A stretch of 64,000 nucleotides of DNA. Origin: Stutzerimonas stutzeri. Its GTDB lineage: Bacteria; Pseudomonadota; Gammaproteobacteria; Pseudomonadales; Pseudomonadaceae. The position numbers were made by a program, and so were the translations under genes. The notes beneath the pieces are model-generated. The model was not told the DNA's origin, ran no database searches, and saw only the letters and a program-made list of their open reading frames with translations. Shown piece by piece: positions 1 through 13,564 of the stretch. Location of the stretch: assembly GCF_019090095.1 (NCBI RefSeq), contig NZ_JAGQFP010000002.1:248001-312000 (forward strand). The letters run 5' to 3'. How positions within the stretch are numbered: position 1 is the first letter of the stretch; every line of letters begins with the position of its first letter.

Positions 1-293
1 CCCGCGCCATGGCCATGCGCCCGAGGGTGATGCTGTTCGACGAAGTGACCTCGGCGCTGGATCCGGAACTCTGTGGCGAAGTGCTCAACGTGATCCGCCG
101 CCTGGGCGACGAGCACAACCTGACGATGCTGATGGTCACCCACCAGATGGGCTTCGCCCGCGAATTCGCCGACCGGGTATGCTTCTTCAACGAGGGCCGT
201 ATCCACGAGCAGGGCACCCCGGACGAACTGTTCGGCAATCCCCAGGAAACGCGCACGCGGGAATTTCTCAGCGCGGTCACCCAGGCCAGCTAG
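1..293 (+). CDS. Amino-acid ABC transporter ATP-binding protein (C-terminal part; start outside window)
   Basis: This is the last ~97 residues of a polar amino-acid ABC transporter ATPase, which powers import through a membrane permease. The Walker B region with its catalytic glutamate reads VMLFDEVTSALDPEL, followed by the D-loop and the H-loop histidine in MVTHQMGFA. The tail (GTPDELFGNPQ, then a short helix) is typical of the GlnQ/HisP/AotP family. The frame is open to the left edge, so the true start, Walker A and signature motif lie outside the window. The internal ATG at position 9 falls in the usual 'ARAMAMRP' stretch and is not a start. Substrate cannot be assigned from this fragment. 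Confidence 0.9.
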   Translation, partial: RAMAMRPRVMLFDEVTSALDPELCGEVLNVIRRLGDEHNLTMLMVTHQMGFAREFADRVCFFNEGRIHEQGTPDELFGNPQETRTREFLSAVTQAS

Positions 294-362
294 CCGTCGG
301 CGGCAGGGGTCGGTCCGCGTCATCGCACTGACCATTGCCGCACGCGCGGCCGAGAGGACGTC

Positions 363-680
363 ATGCTCGAATCGCTGGAAAAGATGCTTGCCAAAGGCAT
401 GGACAATCCCATGCTGCGCTTTGGTCTCGGCAAAGGTTATCTGGATGCGGGCGACCCCGCGCAAGCCGCCACGCACCTGCAGCGCTGCGTCGAGCAGGAT
501 CCCAAATATTCAGCCGCCTGGAAACTGCTGGGCAAGGCGTTGCAGGCCAACGGCGACCTCGCAGGCGCACGTCGCGCCTGGGAGCAGGGCCTGGTCGCGG
601 CGCAGGCGCATGGCGACAAACAGGCGGAAAAGGAGATGACGGTGTTCCTGCGCAAACTGGACAAGCAGGTCACGCCCTGA
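363..680 (+). CDS. Tetratricopeptide repeat (TPR) protein, 105 aa
   Basis: Small soluble protein made almost entirely of TPR-like helix pairs. Residues ~17-50 (LRFGLGKGYLDAGDPAQAA then an H-L-x-x-C helix) and ~51-84 (AAWKLLGKALQANGDLAGA) show the W/L-G-Y-A-P spacing of TPR units. There is no signal peptide or membrane segment, so a cytoplasmic protein-protein adaptor role is likely. It starts 69 bp after the ABC transporter stop, so co-transcription is possible. Similar short TPR proteins are common in pseudomonads, but I know no specific partner. Confidence 0.8.
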   Translation: MLESLEKMLAKGMDNPMLRFGLGKGYLDAGDPAQAATHLQRCVEQDPKYSAAWKLLGKALQANGDLAGARRAWEQGLVAAQAHGDKQAEKEMTVFLRKLDKQVTP

Positions 681-841
681 CGGGAGCGCCGCCCTCAGCG
701 AGGCAGGCGCCGGGGCAGGCCGGATCACTCAGCTCCGTGCCTGCCGCGCCCCGAATCGCCGCCAGCAGTCTTTCCGCAAGCGCGTCGTAATTGCCGTCGA
801 GATAGTGCCGAGCCGCCCGGCGACGCCCGAGCCCCGCTCGG

Positions 842-1114
842 TCAGTCACTGTCGACGAACCGAAGCCCGGCGCCCTCGGCATCGACCCGCATGACTTCCA
901 TCGCCAGTTCCGGCGCGGGAATCGGCAGGTCCTGCACCTGGCCATGGACGATCGTGCCCGGTTGCAGGTCGGTCAGCTGCGGGTGCCGGACGTAAACGCC
1001 GCCGTCCGACAGATCCCTGGTGTGGGCGAAGACTTCGCCAAATGATGCGTGGCTGATCCGAATGCGGCATTTCATCGGTGCACGGGGGTGCTGGCGCTGG
1101 TTTGGGCTTCCCAT
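842..1114 (-). CDS. PilZ domain protein, probable c-di-GMP binding
   Basis: A 90-residue single-domain PilZ protein. The two c-di-GMP binding signatures are visible: an arginine-rich N-terminus (RQHPRAPMKCRIRI, the RxxxR element, residues ~7-20) and DLSDGGV (D/NxSxxG, ~34-40). It probably binds cyclic di-GMP in the cytoplasm and passes the signal to a partner. The ATG has an AGGG ribosome site 5 bp upstream. It lies 30 bp downstream of the lipid A acyltransferase on the same strand, so the two are probably co-transcribed, as in P. aeruginosa where PA0011 and PA0012 are neighbours. Confidence 0.88.
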   Translation of the reverse strand: MGSPNQRQHPRAPMKCRIRISHASFGEVFAHTRDLSDGGVYVRHPQLTDLQPGTIVHGQVQDLPIPAPELAMEVMRVDAEGAGLRFVDSD

Positions 1115-1144
1115 GGTTTCCCTGTCGTGGTTCGTTGGCTTTCG

Positions 1145-2032
1145 TCAGTACCAGCGGCTCTCGCCTGCCGGCCGCTTCTTGAAGCGCTTCATCGTCCACA
1201 TGTACTGGCTCGGCCAGGTACGCACATAGCGTTCGATGACCCCGCTCATGGCCGCCACCGCGACCTCGACATCCTCGTCGTACATGGCCGGCGGTGCCGC
1301 TTCGAGGATGACTTTGTAGCCCGAACCGTCGGGCAAGCGCAACGCATGGAGAAACACCCCAACCGCTTTGCCGCCGGTAAGCATGCCGGGCACGAACTTA
1401 CTGGTCAGCGCCTGAGTAGCCAGGAAGGGCACGAATACTCCAGCGCCTTCGCTGGGTTCCGGGTCGGCCGGGATGCCCACGGCACCGCCTTTGCGGACTT
1501 CCTTGATGACACTGATGATGCCCTCACGGGTCGAAGGAGCCACCTTGTTGCCCAGTTGCACACGCTGGCGCTGCAGCAGGTCGTCGACGGCCTTGAGCTT
1601 CGGTGGCCGGTAGAAAATGATCGGTTTGCATTGCGCACAGTAGAAGTGGTTGAGCACTTCCCAATTGCCCAGGTGGCTGGTGATGCCGACCACGCCCTTG
1701 CCGGACGCCAGCGCCTGTTCGAGCACCTCCAGTCCCTCGACCTGCTTGACCAGGCGCAAGGTCTTGTCCGCCGGCCAGATCCAGGCACAGGCGCTTTCGG
1801 TGAAGGTCTTGCCGATCTGTTGCAGGCTCTCTCGCAGCAACCGTTCCCGCTCGGCGTTCTCGAGCTCGGGGAAGCATTTGCCCAGATTAATGCGGGCGAC
1901 ATCGCGGGAACGGTTGGGCAGTTTCCACATCAGCCAGCCGATAACGCTGCCCATTCCCTGTACCGCGCGCCAGGGCAAGAGGGCGAACAAACGCAGGAAG
2001 CCAACCACCAGCGCACCTTTGAACTTGTCCAA
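1145..2032 (-). CDS. htrB1: Lipid A secondary acyltransferase (LpxL/HtrB family)
   Basis: Inner-membrane acyltransferase that adds a secondary acyl chain (laurate or 2-hydroxylaurate in pseudomonads) to lipid A. The catalytic HX4D/E motif is HLGNWE at about residues 120-125; an N-terminal hydrophobic anchor covers residues ~3-22. Length 295 aa fits the LpxL family. I chose a TTG start at 2032 because GGGAGAG sits 7-8 bp upstream and the product then begins MDKFKGAL, as I recall for Pseudomonas homologues. Another in-frame TTG at 2053 has no ribosome site. By position next to tag and a PilZ gene it corresponds to P. aeruginosa PA0011 (HtrB1). Confidence 0.9.
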   Translation of the reverse strand: MDKFKGALVVGFLRLFALLPWRAVQGMGSVIGWLMWKLPNRSRDVARINLGKCFPELENAERERLLRESLQQIGKTFTESACAWIWPADKTLRLVKQVEGLEVLEQALASGKGVVGITSHLGNWEVLNHFYCAQCKPIIFYRPPKLKAVDDLLQRQRVQLGNKVAPSTREGIISVIKEVRKGGAVGIPADPEPSEGAGVFVPFLATQALTSKFVPGMLTGGKAVGVFLHALRLPDGSGYKVILEAAPPAMYDEDVEVAVAAMSGVIERYVRTWPSQYMWTMKRFKKRPAGESRWY

Positions 2033-2104
2033 GGATCTCTCCCGAAAAATCAAAGGCGCTAGTGTAACTGCTTCGGATGCCCGGCTACTCGCAACGCGGC
2101 GCCG

Positions 2105-2662
2105 CTACCGGGCGCCAACCAGCATGGGGTAGCGATCACAATCGATGGTGTGGTCCATCACCATGCCGCACGCCTGCATATAGGCGTAACAGATGGTCGG
2201 GCCGACGAAACTGAAGCCGGCTTTCTTCAGCGCACGGCTCATGGCCTCGGCTTCGGCCGTGACAGCCGGTACCTGCTTGATCGATTCGAAATGGTTGATC
2301 TTCGGTTCGCCGCCGACGAACGACCACAACCAGCCGACCGGATCGTCCAGTTCGAGCCACAGCTGGGCGTTGCGGCGTGCCGCTTCGAGTTTGCGACGGT
2401 TGCGGATGATGCCCGGGTCGAGCATGCGCTCATCGATTTCGGCATCGGTCATCTGCGCCAGCCGCTGGGGGTCGAAACCGAACAGCACCTGGCGATAACG
2501 CTCGCGCTTGCGCAGTACCGTAATCCACGACAACCCGGCCTGGAAGGCCTCGAGGATGAGGAATTCGAACAGAACCTGTGGATCGCGGGTTGGCACACCC
2601 CACTCGCTGTCGTGATAGTCGATATACAGCGGATCGTCACTGCACCAGGCGCAACGCGGCAT
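2105..2662 (-). CDS. tag: DNA-3-methyladenine glycosylase I
   Basis: Base-excision repair enzyme that releases 3-methyladenine from alkylated DNA. The E. coli Tag zinc-ligand pattern is present: Cys4 and His17 near the N-terminus (MPRC, YHDSEWG) and the C-terminal His/Cys pair four residues apart in MDHTIDC. Length is 185 aa against 187 in E. coli. The frame is open 16 codons further upstream, but the ATG at 2662 has an AAGGA site 10 bp before it and gives the family N-terminus. It is transcribed away from glyQ; the two share the 140-bp region 2663-2802. This neighbourhood is conserved in Pseudomonas. Confidence 0.95.
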   Translation of the reverse strand: MPRCAWCSDDPLYIDYHDSEWGVPTRDPQVLFEFLILEAFQAGLSWITVLRKRERYRQVLFGFDPQRLAQMTDAEIDERMLDPGIIRNRRKLEAARRNAQLWLELDDPVGWLWSFVGGEPKINHFESIKQVPAVTAEAEAMSRALKKAGFSFVGPTICYAYMQACGMVMDHTIDCDRYPMLVGAR

Positions 2663-2802
2663 CTTTTTCTTGTCCTTCGAAAAAAGGCAACGAGCAGATC
2701 GCTTGGCCATCGGCGCCTACGCAAAGGCATGCGCCACCACGGCCCGGAGCCGTTATCGGGTATACTCCGAGGCTTTCTGTCGAAGCCAGCACAGGTGAAA
2801 TT

Positions 2803-3750
2803 TTGACCCAGCCTACGCCTGCCGTGCGCACCTTCCAAGACCTGATCCTCGCCCTGCAAAGTTACTGGGCGGAGCAAGGTTGCGTGGTCCTGCAACCCTA
2901 TGACATGGAAGTGGGCGCCGGCACATTCCACACCGCCACGTTCCTGCGTTCCATCGGACCTGAAACCTGGAACGCGGCCTACGTGCAGCCCTCCCGCCGT
3001 CCTACCGATGGACGTTATGGCGAGAACCCCAACCGCCTGCAGCACTATTACCAGTTCCAGGTGGTGCTCAAGCCCAACCCGGAAAACTTCCAGGAGCTTT
3101 ACCTCGAGTCGCTGCGCCGGATCGGTGTCGACACTTCGGTCCATGACGTTCGTTTCGTCGAGGACAACTGGGAGTCGCCGACGCTCGGTGCCTGGGGGCT
3201 CGGCTGGGAAGTCTGGCTCAACGGCATGGAAGTCACCCAGTTCACCTACTTCCAGCAGGTCGGCGGCATCGAGTGCTATCCGGTCACGGGCGAAATCACC
3301 TATGGCCTGGAACGTCTGGCGATGTACCTGCAAGGCGTCGACTCGGTCTACGACCTGATCTGGACGGACGGCCCGTTCGGTACCGTCACCTATGGCGACG
3401 TCTTCCATCAGAACGAGGTCGAGCAATCGACTTACAACTTCGAACACGCCAACGTCGACAAGCTGTTCGAACTCTTCGATTTCTACGAGGCGGAAGCCAA
3501 CCGGCTGATCGAGCTGGAGCTGCCACTGCCCACCTACGAAATGGTGTTGAAGGCCTCGCATACCTTCAACCTGCTCGATGCCCGCCGGGCCATCTCGGTG
3601 ACTGCGCGTCAGCAATACATCCTGCGCGTGCGAGCACTGGCTCGCGCGGTGGCGCAGAGCTACCTGCAGGCGCGCGCCAGACTCGGCTTCCCGATGGCGA
3701 CCCCTGAACTGCGTGACGAAGTATTGGCCAAGCTGGAGGCTGCAGAATGA
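2803..3750 (+). CDS. glyQ: Glycyl-tRNA synthetase alpha subunit
   Basis: Catalytic alpha chain of the bacterial alpha2beta2 glycyl-tRNA synthetase, which charges tRNA-Gly. The 315-residue product matches the family throughout ([52 protein letters not shown]). No suitable ATG exists at the family N-terminus. The start is TTG at 2803, preceded by AGGTG with a 5-bp spacer, giving [12 protein letters not shown] longer open frame upstream encodes non-family sequence overlapping the divergent tag gene and is not used. A -10-like TATACT at 2761-2766 may belong to its promoter, but no convincing -35 is seen. The stop overlaps the glyS start (ATGA), indicating translational coupling of the two subunits. 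Confidence 0.97.
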   Translation: MTQPTPAVRTFQDLILALQSYWAEQGCVVLQPYDMEVGAGTFHTATFLRSIGPETWNAAYVQPSRRPTDGRYGENPNRLQHYYQFQVVLKPNPENFQELYLESLRRIGVDTSVHDVRFVEDNWESPTLGAWGLGWEVWLNGMEVTQFTYFQQVGGIECYPVTGEITYGLERLAMYLQGVDSVYDLIWTDGPFGTVTYGDVFHQNEVEQSTYNFEHANVDKLFELFDFYEAEANRLIELELPLPTYEMVLKASHTFNLLDARRAISVTARQQYILRVRALARAVAQSYLQARARLGFPMATPELRDEVLAKLEAAE

Positions 3751-5801
3751 GTGCACTGGATTTCCTGGTCGAGCTCGGCACCGAAGAGCTGCCACCGAAC
3801 GCGTTAGGCAAACTCAGCGACGCATTCCGTTCGGGTATCGAAAAAGGCTTGAAGGAAGCGGGACTCGCACACGGACGCGTCCAGGCGTTTGCCGCTCCGC
3901 GGCGTCTCGCCGTGCTGATCGATCAGCTCGAAACCCAACAGCCGGATCGCAGCATCAACCTCGATGGCCCGCCGCTGCAGGCCGCGTTCGACGCTGACGG
4001 CGAGCCGACCCAGGCGGCCCTGGGCTTTGCCCGCAAGTGTGGCGTCGAGCTGGCCGAGATCGACCGTAGCGGTCCGAAGCTGCGCTACAGCCGCTCGATT
4101 CCCGGCCAGCCGACCGCCGAGCTGCTGCCTGGCATCGTCGAAACCTCGTTGAACGAACTGCCGATTCCCAAGCGCATGCGCTGGGCCGCGCGCAAGGAAG
4201 AGTTCGTTCGGCCGACCCAATGGCTGGTGATGCTGCTCGGTGACCAGGTGATCGATTGCACGATTCTGACTCAGCGTGCAGGACGTGAATCGCGCGGCCA
4301 TCGTTTTCACAGCCCGGGCCCGGTGCGCATTTCCAAGCCGGCGAGCTACCTCGAAGACCTGCGTGGTGCTCGTGTGATCGCCGATTTCGCCGAGCGCCGC
4401 GAGCTGATCGCCAAGCGTATCGAGCAGCTGGCTGGCGAGCAGAACGGCAGCGCCATCGTGCCGCCGGCCCTGCTCGACGAAGTGACCGCGCTCGTCGAAT
4501 GGCCGGTGCCGCTGGTGTGTTCCTTCGAAGAACGCTTCCTGGAAGTGCCGCAGGAAGCGCTGATCACCACCATGCAGGACAATCAGAAGTACTTCTGCCT
4601 GCTCGATGCCAACGGCAAGCTGCTGCCACGCTTCATCACTGTGGCCAACATCGAATCCAAAGACCCGGCACAGATCGTCGCAGGCAACGAGAAAGTCGTC
4701 CGCCCGCGTCTGACCGATGCGGAGTTCTTCTTCAAGCAGGACAAGAAGCAGCCACTGGACAGCTTCAACGAGCGCCTGAAGAACGTGATCTTCCAGGCGC
4801 AGCTGGGCAGCGTCTATGACAAGGCCGTGCGGGTTTCACGGCTCGCCGCTTTCATCGCCGAGCGCACCGACGGCAACGCCCAATGGGCGGCGCGCGCCGG
4901 TTTGCTCAGCAAGTGCGACCTGGCCACTGAAATGGTGGGCGAGTTCCCGGAGATGCAGGGTATCGCCGGCTACTACTACGCGACCAATGGTGGCGAGCCC
5001 AACGACGTCGCCCTGGCCTTGAACGAGCAATACATGCCACGCGGCGCGGGTGCCGACCTGCCCACGACCCATACCGGCGCGGTGCTGGCCGTCGCGGACA
5101 AGCTGGACACCCTGGTCGGTATCTTCGGCATCGGCATGCTCCCCACTGGCAGCAAGGACCCCTACGCGCTCCGTCGCGCAGCCTTGGGCATCCTGCGCAT
5201 CCTGATCGAAAAGCAGCTGGACCTCGATCTGGTCGCTGCAGTGCAGTTCTCCGTTGGCCAGTTCGGCAAGCAGGTGAAGGCCGAAGGCCTGGCCGATCAG
5301 GTGCTGGAGTTTATCTTCGACCGTCTGCGGGCACGTTACGAAGACGAAGGCGTCGAGGTGGCGTCCTATCTGTCGGTGCGCGCCGTACAGCCGGGATCGG
5401 CGCTGGATTTCGACCAACGTGTACAGGCGGTGCAGGCATTCCGTAACCTGCCGGAAGCGGCCGCGCTGGCGGCAGCCAACAAGCGTGTCTGGAATCTGCT
5501 GAGCAAGTTCGAAACGAAACTACCGGAGACGGTAGAACCGCGTTACTTCGACAACGCCACCGAGTTCTCGCTGTATTCGGCCCTGCAACAGGCCGAGCAG
5601 GCCGTACAGCCTCTCGCCTCGAACCGCCAGTATCGCGAGGCGCTGGAACGTCTGGCGCACCTGCGTGGCCCGGTGGATGCCTTCTTCGAGGCGGTACTGG
5701 TGAACGCCGAAGATCCCTCGGTGCGCGCCAACCGCTATGCCTTGCTTGCCCGGTTGAGAGGATTGTTCCTTGGCGTTGCCGATATTTCCGCACTTGGCTA
5801 A
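3747..5801 (+). CDS. glyS: Glycyl-tRNA synthetase beta subunit
   Basis: Beta chain of the tetrameric glycyl-tRNA synthetase, needed for tRNA binding and aminoacylation. The N-terminus ([17 protein letters not shown]) and the HD-like block ([23 protein letters not shown]) are family hallmarks, and 684 aa is the usual length. The C-terminal part is the anticodon-binding-like domain. It overlaps glyQ by 4 bp. Its 3' end overlaps the proposed gmhB start by about 30 bp, so the group glyQ-glyS-gmhB-plsC is tightly packed. Confidence 0.97.
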   Translation: MSALDFLVELGTEELPPNALGKLSDAFRSGIEKGLKEAGLAHGRVQAFAAPRRLAVLIDQLETQQPDRSINLDGPPLQAAFDADGEPTQAALGFARKCGVELAEIDRSGPKLRYSRSIPGQPTAELLPGIVETSLNELPIPKRMRWAARKEEFVRPTQWLVMLLGDQVIDCTILTQRAGRESRGHRFHSPGPVRISKPASYLEDLRGARVIADFAERRELIAKRIEQLAGEQNGSAIVPPALLDEVTALVEWPVPLVCSFEERFLEVPQEALITTMQDNQKYFCLLDANGKLLPRFITVANIESKDPAQIVAGNEKVVRPRLTDAEFFFKQDKKQPLDSFNERLKNVIFQAQLGSVYDKAVRVSRLAAFIAERTDGNAQWAARAGLLSKCDLATEMVGEFPEMQGIAGYYYATNGGEPNDVALALNEQYMPRGAGADLPTTHTGAVLAVADKLDTLVGIFGIGMLPTGSKDPYALRRAALGILRILIEKQLDLDLVAAVQFSVGQFGKQVKAEGLADQVLEFIFDRLRARYEDEGVEVASYLSVRAVQPGSALDFDQRVQAVQAFRNLPEAAALAAANKRVWNLLSKFETKLPETVEPRYFDNATEFSLYSALQQAEQAVQPLASNRQYREALERLAHLRGPVDAFFEAVLVNAEDPSVRANRYALLARLRGLFLGVADISALG

Positions 5802-6348
5802 GCCGGTGAAGTTGATAGTGCTCGACCGTGACGGGGTGATCAACGAGGACTCCGACGCGTACGTCAAAAGCCTGGCCGAGTGGATCCCGATTCCGGGGTC
5901 CATCGAGGCCATTGCCCGGCTGAGCAAGGCGGGCTGGACGGTGGCCGTCGCCACTAACCAGTCCGGCTTGGCACGGGGCCTGTTCGATGCAACCACGCTC
6001 GACGACATGCATTTCAAGCTGCAGCAGCTGGTGATGGAGCAGGGCGGTCGCATCGATCTGATCGTGCACTGCCCGCACGGGCCGGACGCGGGTTGCGATT
6101 GCCGCAAACCCTTGCCCGGTTTGTTCCGGAAAATCGCCGAGCACTTTCATCTGGAAAATCTGGAAGGCGTGCCGGTTGTCGGTGACAGCCATCGCGATCT
6201 GCATGCTGGCATGCGTCTCGGCGGCGTGCCCTACCTGGTGCGGACCGGGAAGGGCATGAAGACGCTGGAAGGGACGCTGCCGCCCGGAACGCGAGTGTTC
6301 GATGACCTGGCGGCCGTGGCCGACCATCTGCTGGGAGCCAAGCAATGA
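5770..6348 (+). CDS. gmhB: D-glycero-beta-D-manno-heptose-1,7-bisphosphate 7-phosphatase
   Basis: HAD-superfamily phosphatase of ADP-heptose synthesis for the LPS inner core. The nucleophile motif is DRDGVIN (Asp19 and Asp21 in this numbering). The GmhB zinc loop [14 protein letters not shown] (Cys-x-His ... Cys-x-Cys) is intact, and VGDSHRDL supplies the last HAD motif. The start is uncertain. TTG at 5770 has a strong GAGAGGA site 7 bp upstream but overlaps glyS; GTG at 5806 would give the shorter [11 protein letters not shown]-terminus usual for the family but lacks a clear ribosome site. The stop overlaps the next gene by ATGA. Confidence 0.92.
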   Translation: MALPIFPHLAKPVKLIVLDRDGVINEDSDAYVKSLAEWIPIPGSIEAIARLSKAGWTVAVATNQSGLARGLFDATTLDDMHFKLQQLVMEQGGRIDLIVHCPHGPDAGCDCRKPLPGLFRKIAEHFHLENLEGVPVVGDSHRDLHAGMRLGGVPYLVRTGKGMKTLEGTLPPGTRVFDDLAAVADHLLGAKQ

Positions 6349-7082
6349 ACCTGTTGCTGCCGGTGCGCATCGTCCTGTTCTATCTGCTGCTGTCCTTCAC
6401 GGCTTTTGCCTGGTGTCTGGTCAGTCTGGTCTTCGCGCCATTCATGTCGTTTCGCACGCGCTATCGCTTCGTCGTTCAGACGTGGTGCCGTAGCGCCGTA
6501 TGGCTGGCCAAGACCATCGTCGGCCTACGCTATGAAGTCAGCGGTCAGGAAAACATTCCGGAGCGGCCCTGCGTGATTCTCGCCAAGCACCAGAGCACTT
6601 GGGAAACCTTTTTCCTGTCCGCCTATTTCGAGCCGCTGAGCCAGGTGCTCAAGCGCGAGCTGCTGCGCGTCCCGTTCTTTGGCTGGGCGATCATGCTGCT
6701 CAAGCCGATTGCCATCGATCGCGATAACCCCAAAGCCGCGTTACGACAGGTGGCCAAGCAAGGCCAGGAGCGCCTGGAGCAGGGCGCCTGGGTGTTGATC
6801 TTTCCGGAAGGCACCCGCATGCCGGTCGGCCAGCCAGGCAAGTTTTCACGCAGCGGTGCGGCGCTGGCGGTAAACGCCAAGCTGCCGGTACTGCCGATTG
6901 CGCACAACGCGGGAACGTTCTGGCCCAAGTCCGGATGGGGCAAGCGGCCGGGAACCATTCGGGTGGTGATCGGGCCGGCGATGCATGCCGAAAGCGAAGG
7001 ACCGCGGGCGGTTGCCGAGCTCAATCAGCGTGCTGAAGACTGGGTCAACGCGCAGGTCAGCGAGCTCGAACGCAGCGCCTGA
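6345..7082 (+). CDS. plsC: 1-acyl-sn-glycerol-3-phosphate acyltransferase
   Basis: Membrane acyltransferase making phosphatidic acid from lysophosphatidate. The catalytic HX4D/E box is HQSTWE (residues 82-87) and the acceptor-binding motif is FPEGTR (153-158); an N-terminal hydrophobic segment spans ~7-31. Length 245 aa is normal. The position after gmhB matches P. aeruginosa PA0005 (called lptA there). It is the last gene of the glyQS group and is followed by a strong bidirectional terminator. Confidence 0.93.
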   Translation: MNLLLPVRIVLFYLLLSFTAFAWCLVSLVFAPFMSFRTRYRFVVQTWCRSAVWLAKTIVGLRYEVSGQENIPERPCVILAKHQSTWETFFLSAYFEPLSQVLKRELLRVPFFGWAIMLLKPIAIDRDNPKAALRQVAKQGQERLEQGAWVLIFPEGTRMPVGQPGKFSRSGAALAVNAKLPVLPIAHNAGTFWPKSGWGKRPGTIRVVIGPAMHAESEGPRAVAELNQRAEDWVNAQVSELERSA

Positions 7083-7100
7083 CCTCAGCAAGCGATAACG

Positions 7101-7138
7101 AAAAAGGGGGAGCCGACCTGCATCGACTCCCCCTTTTT
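7101..7138. terminator. Bidirectional rho-independent terminator between plsC and ahpF
   Basis: The arms AAAAAGGGGGA (7101-7111) and TCCCCCTTTTT (7128-7137) pair perfectly around a 16-base loop and provide a T-run on either strand. It sits between two converging genes and should terminate both. Confidence 0.9.
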
Positions 7139-7150
7139 GTTACCCCCGCC

Positions 7151-8716
7151 TTAGTCGGCGACCGAACTGCGGATCAGGTGATCGAAGGCGCTCAGCGAGG
7201 CCTTGGCCCCTTCGCCGACCGCGATGACGATCTGCTTGTACGGCACCGTCGTGACGTCTCCGGCGGCGAAGATGCCCGGCAGCGAAGTCTCGCCACGCGC
7301 ATCGACGATGATCTCGCCACGCGAGGTCAGCTCCACCGTGCCCTTGAGCCAGTCGGAGTTCGGCAGCAGGCCGATCTGCACGAAGATGCCTTCCAGCTCC
7401 AGGCTGTGGAACTCGCTGGAGGTGCGGTCCTTGTAGGTCAGCCCGGTGACCTTCTGGCCGTCGCCGTGCACTTCGCTGGTCAGCGCGCTGGTGATGACGG
7501 TGACGTTCGGCAGGCTGTGGAGCTTCTTCTGCAGCACGGCATCGGCGCGCAGCTGGCCATCGAACTCCAGCAGCGTGACCTGGGCAACGATACCGGCCAG
7601 GTCGATGGCCGCTTCGACACCGGAGTTGCCCCCGCCGATCACCGCCACACGCTTGCCCTTGAACAGCGGGCCATCGCAGTGCGGGCAGTAGGCGACGCCA
7701 CGGCCACGGTATTGCTGCTCGCCCGGCACGTTCATTTCACGCCAACGGGCACCGGTGGCGAGGATCAACGTCTTGGCCTTCAGCGAAGCGCCGTTCTCCA
7801 GCTTGATCTCATGCAGACCGCCTTGGCCCGAGGCTGGAATCAGCTGGGCGGCACGCTGCAGGTTCATGATGTCGACATCGTATTCGCGCACGTGGTTTTC
7901 CAGTGCACGGGCCAGTTTCGGGCCTTCGGTTTCGTTCACCGAGATGAAGTTCTCGATGGCCATGGTGTCCAGCACCTGACCGCCGAAGCGCTCAGCCGCG
8001 ACGCCAGTACGAATCCCCTTACGCGCCGCATAGATAGCCGCCGCAGCGCCAGCCGGGCCACCGCCCACCACCAGCACGTCGAACGGCTCCTTGGCGCTGA
8101 GCTTCTCGGCGTCGCGCGCCGAAGCGCCGGTGTCGAGCTTGGCGAGAATCTCTTCTTCACCCATGCGGCCCTGGCCGAACAGCTCACCGTTGAGGTAGAT
8201 GCTCGGCACGGACATGACCTGGCGAATCGTGACTTCTTCCTGAAACAGCGCACCGTCGATGGCGACGTGGTGGATGTTCGGGTTGAGCACGGCCATCAGG
8301 TTCAGCGCCTGGACCACGTCAGGACAGTTCTGGCACGACAGCGAGAAGTAGGTCTCGAAGCGGTACTCGCCGTCGAGGTTTCTGATCTGCTCGATGAGCT
8401 CCGGCGCCGCCTTCGACGGATGCCCGCCAACCTGCAGCAGGGCCAGGACCAGCGAGGTGAACTCATGGCCCATCGGAATGCCGGCGAAACGCAGGTCGAT
8501 GTTGCCGCCGATGCGGTTGAGCGCGAACGACGGTTTGCGTACGTCATTGCCGTCGGTGCGTAGGGTGATCTTGTCGCTGAGGCTGGTAATTTCTTGCAGC
8601 AGCTCGAGCATTTCCTGGGATTTTTCGCCCTCACCGAGGGACGCGACGATCTCGAACGGCTGGGTGACCTTTTCCAGGTAGGTTTTCAGTTGCGCTTTCA
8701 GGTTAGTGTCGAGCAT
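7151..8716 (-). CDS. ahpF: Alkyl hydroperoxide reductase subunit F
   Basis: Flavoprotein disulfide reductase that passes electrons from NADH to the peroxiredoxin AhpC. The two redox pairs are intact: Cys128-x-x-Cys131 (SCQNC) in the N-terminal thioredoxin-fold domains and Cys344-x-x-Cys347 (YCPHC) in the thioredoxin-reductase-like part. FAD/NAD Rossmann motifs are VVGGGPAG (~216-223) and VIGGGNSG. Length is 521 aa, as in E. coli. It is unusual that no ahpC lies beside it: plsC is downstream and the gyrB end upstream. AhpC must therefore be elsewhere on the genome. I did not identify an OxyR site in its 110-bp upstream region. Confidence 0.96.
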   Translation of the reverse strand: MLDTNLKAQLKTYLEKVTQPFEIVASLGEGEKSQEMLELLQEITSLSDKITLRTDGNDVRKPSFALNRIGGNIDLRFAGIPMGHEFTSLVLALLQVGGHPSKAAPELIEQIRNLDGEYRFETYFSLSCQNCPDVVQALNLMAVLNPNIHHVAIDGALFQEEVTIRQVMSVPSIYLNGELFGQGRMGEEEILAKLDTGASARDAEKLSAKEPFDVLVVGGGPAGAAAAIYAARKGIRTGVAAERFGGQVLDTMAIENFISVNETEGPKLARALENHVREYDVDIMNLQRAAQLIPASGQGGLHEIKLENGASLKAKTLILATGARWREMNVPGEQQYRGRGVAYCPHCDGPLFKGKRVAVIGGGNSGVEAAIDLAGIVAQVTLLEFDGQLRADAVLQKKLHSLPNVTVITSALTSEVHGDGQKVTGLTYKDRTSSEFHSLELEGIFVQIGLLPNSDWLKGTVELTSRGEIIVDARGETSLPGIFAAGDVTTVPYKQIVIAVGEGAKASLSAFDHLIRSSVAD

Positions 8717-8828
8717 GAAGATTCCTCTGCGGCCAAGGGCTCAAAAAAGTTGATGAGCACAGGATAAGGGCGAAGCGGGCATCTTATAAATTGATTAAGC
8801 AAAGCGACGCGATTGATTGACCCTATCG

Positions 8829-8844
8829 TGTTCCACGTGGAACA
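8829..8844. promoter_or_regulatory. parS: parS site 1 (ParB-binding palindrome)
   Basis: TGTTCCACGTGGAACA is a perfect 16-bp palindrome matching the bacterial parS consensus (TGTTTCACGTGAAACA family; this form is used in Pseudomonas). It lies in the ahpF-gyrB gap, next to the gyrB terminator. Confidence 0.92.
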
Positions 8845-8868
8845 AAAAACCCGGCTTTCGCCGGGTTT
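8840..8868 (-). terminator. Terminator of the dnaA-dnaN-recF-gyrB operon
   Basis: The hairpin AAACCCGGC-TTTC-GCCGGGTTT (8847-8868), read on the minus strand, is followed by a run of T. It ends leftward transcription 22 bp after the gyrB stop. Its T-run abuts parS site 1. Confidence 0.9.
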
Positions 8869-8890
8869 GAGGATTGCACAGCCGAAACGA

Positions 8891-12414
<3,524 letters not shown>

Positions 12415-12425
12415 TAACTAGCGGG

Positions 12426-13529
12426 TTACAGACGCATCGGCATGACGACATACGCCGAATCATCGTTATCGAACTCCTGAACCAACGCGCTGCTGTTCGC
12501 ATCGGAAAGAATCAAGCGAACCTGATCCGTGGTCATGACGCCCAGCACATCCAGCAAATAGCTGACGTTGAAACCAATCTCCAGCGAGCTACCCGTGTAG
12601 TCGACCGCTACTTCCTCTTCGGCTTCTTCCTGCTCCGGGTTGTTCGCCTGGATCTTCAACAACCCGTTTTCGAGTTGCAGGCGGATACCGCGGTATTTTT
12701 CGTTGGACAGAATCGCCGTACGGCTGAAGGCCTCGCGCAGCGTTTGCCGCTCGCCTACCACCAGCTTGTCGCCTCCGCGCGGCAGCACACGCTCGTAGTC
12801 GGGGAATTTCCCGTCCACCAGCTTCGACGTAAAGGTAAATTCACCGGTGGTGGCACGGATGTGATGCTGGCCGAGAACAATGGCCACTTCGCCATCCTGA
12901 TCGGTAAGCAACCGCGCGAGTTCGAGAATACCTTTGCGCGGCACAATGACCTGATGGCGATCGGGCTGTTCGATACCGGCCTGCATCGAACACATCGCCA
13001 GTCGATGGCCATCGGTCGCGACCGCCCGCAGCATACCGCTGGATACTTCGATGAGCATGCCGTTCAGGTAATAACGCACGTCTTGCTGGGCCATTGCAAA
13101 GCTGCTGCGCTCGATCAGACGGCGCATCTTGCCCTGGTTGACGCTGAAATTCAGGGACCCCGGCCCCTCCTCGACAGTAGGGAAGTCGTTGGCGGGCAGG
13201 GTGGAGAGCGTGAACCGGCTCCGCCCGGACTTGATCACAACCTTCTGGTCGTCCAGACGAATGTCGATCAGCGCATCGGGCTGCAGGCTCTTGCAGATAT
13301 CCATCAGCTTGCGCGCCGGCACGGTGATTTCGCCCGGTTCGGAGGCGTCCTCCAGCGCAACTCGGCCCACCAGCTCGACTTCAAGGTCCGTACCGGTCAG
13401 CGACAACTGATGGTCCTGCACAACCAGCAATACGTTGGACAATACCGGCAAGGTCTGGCGCCGTTCGACAACACCGGCAACCAACTGCAGAGGTTTCAAC
13501 AGGGCTTCGCGTTGAATAGTGAAATGCAT
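12426..13529 (-). CDS. dnaN: DNA polymerase III subunit beta (sliding clamp)
   Basis: Ring-shaped processivity clamp of DNA polymerase III. The 367-residue product begins MHFTIQREALLKPL and ends with the conserved YVVMPMRL that forms part of the partner-binding pocket. The three tandem clamp domains occupy the full length. It lies 35 bp downstream of dnaA and 11 bp upstream of recF, the standard operon order. Confidence 0.98.
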   Translation of the reverse strand: MHFTIQREALLKPLQLVAGVVERRQTLPVLSNVLLVVQDHQLSLTGTDLEVELVGRVALEDASEPGEITVPARKLMDICKSLQPDALIDIRLDDQKVVIKSGRSRFTLSTLPANDFPTVEEGPGSLNFSVNQGKMRRLIERSSFAMAQQDVRYYLNGMLIEVSSGMLRAVATDGHRLAMCSMQAGIEQPDRHQVIVPRKGILELARLLTDQDGEVAIVLGQHHIRATTGEFTFTSKLVDGKFPDYERVLPRGGDKLVVGERQTLREAFSRTAILSNEKYRGIRLQLENGLLKIQANNPEQEEAEEEVAVDYTGSSLEIGFNVSYLLDVLGVMTTDQVRLILSDANSSALVQEFDNDDSAYVVMPMRL

Positions 13530-13564
13530 GGTCTGGTCCCTTGCCTATTAATGGCCGCAGTCTG

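Noticed and set aside
1049..2062. 337-codon open frame opposite the lipid A acyltransferase
   Set aside because: Antisense of a clear LpxL-family gene with an intact catalytic motif.
7178..8563. 461-codon open frame opposite ahpF
   Set aside because: Shadow of ahpF; no recognisable motif and no ribosome site.
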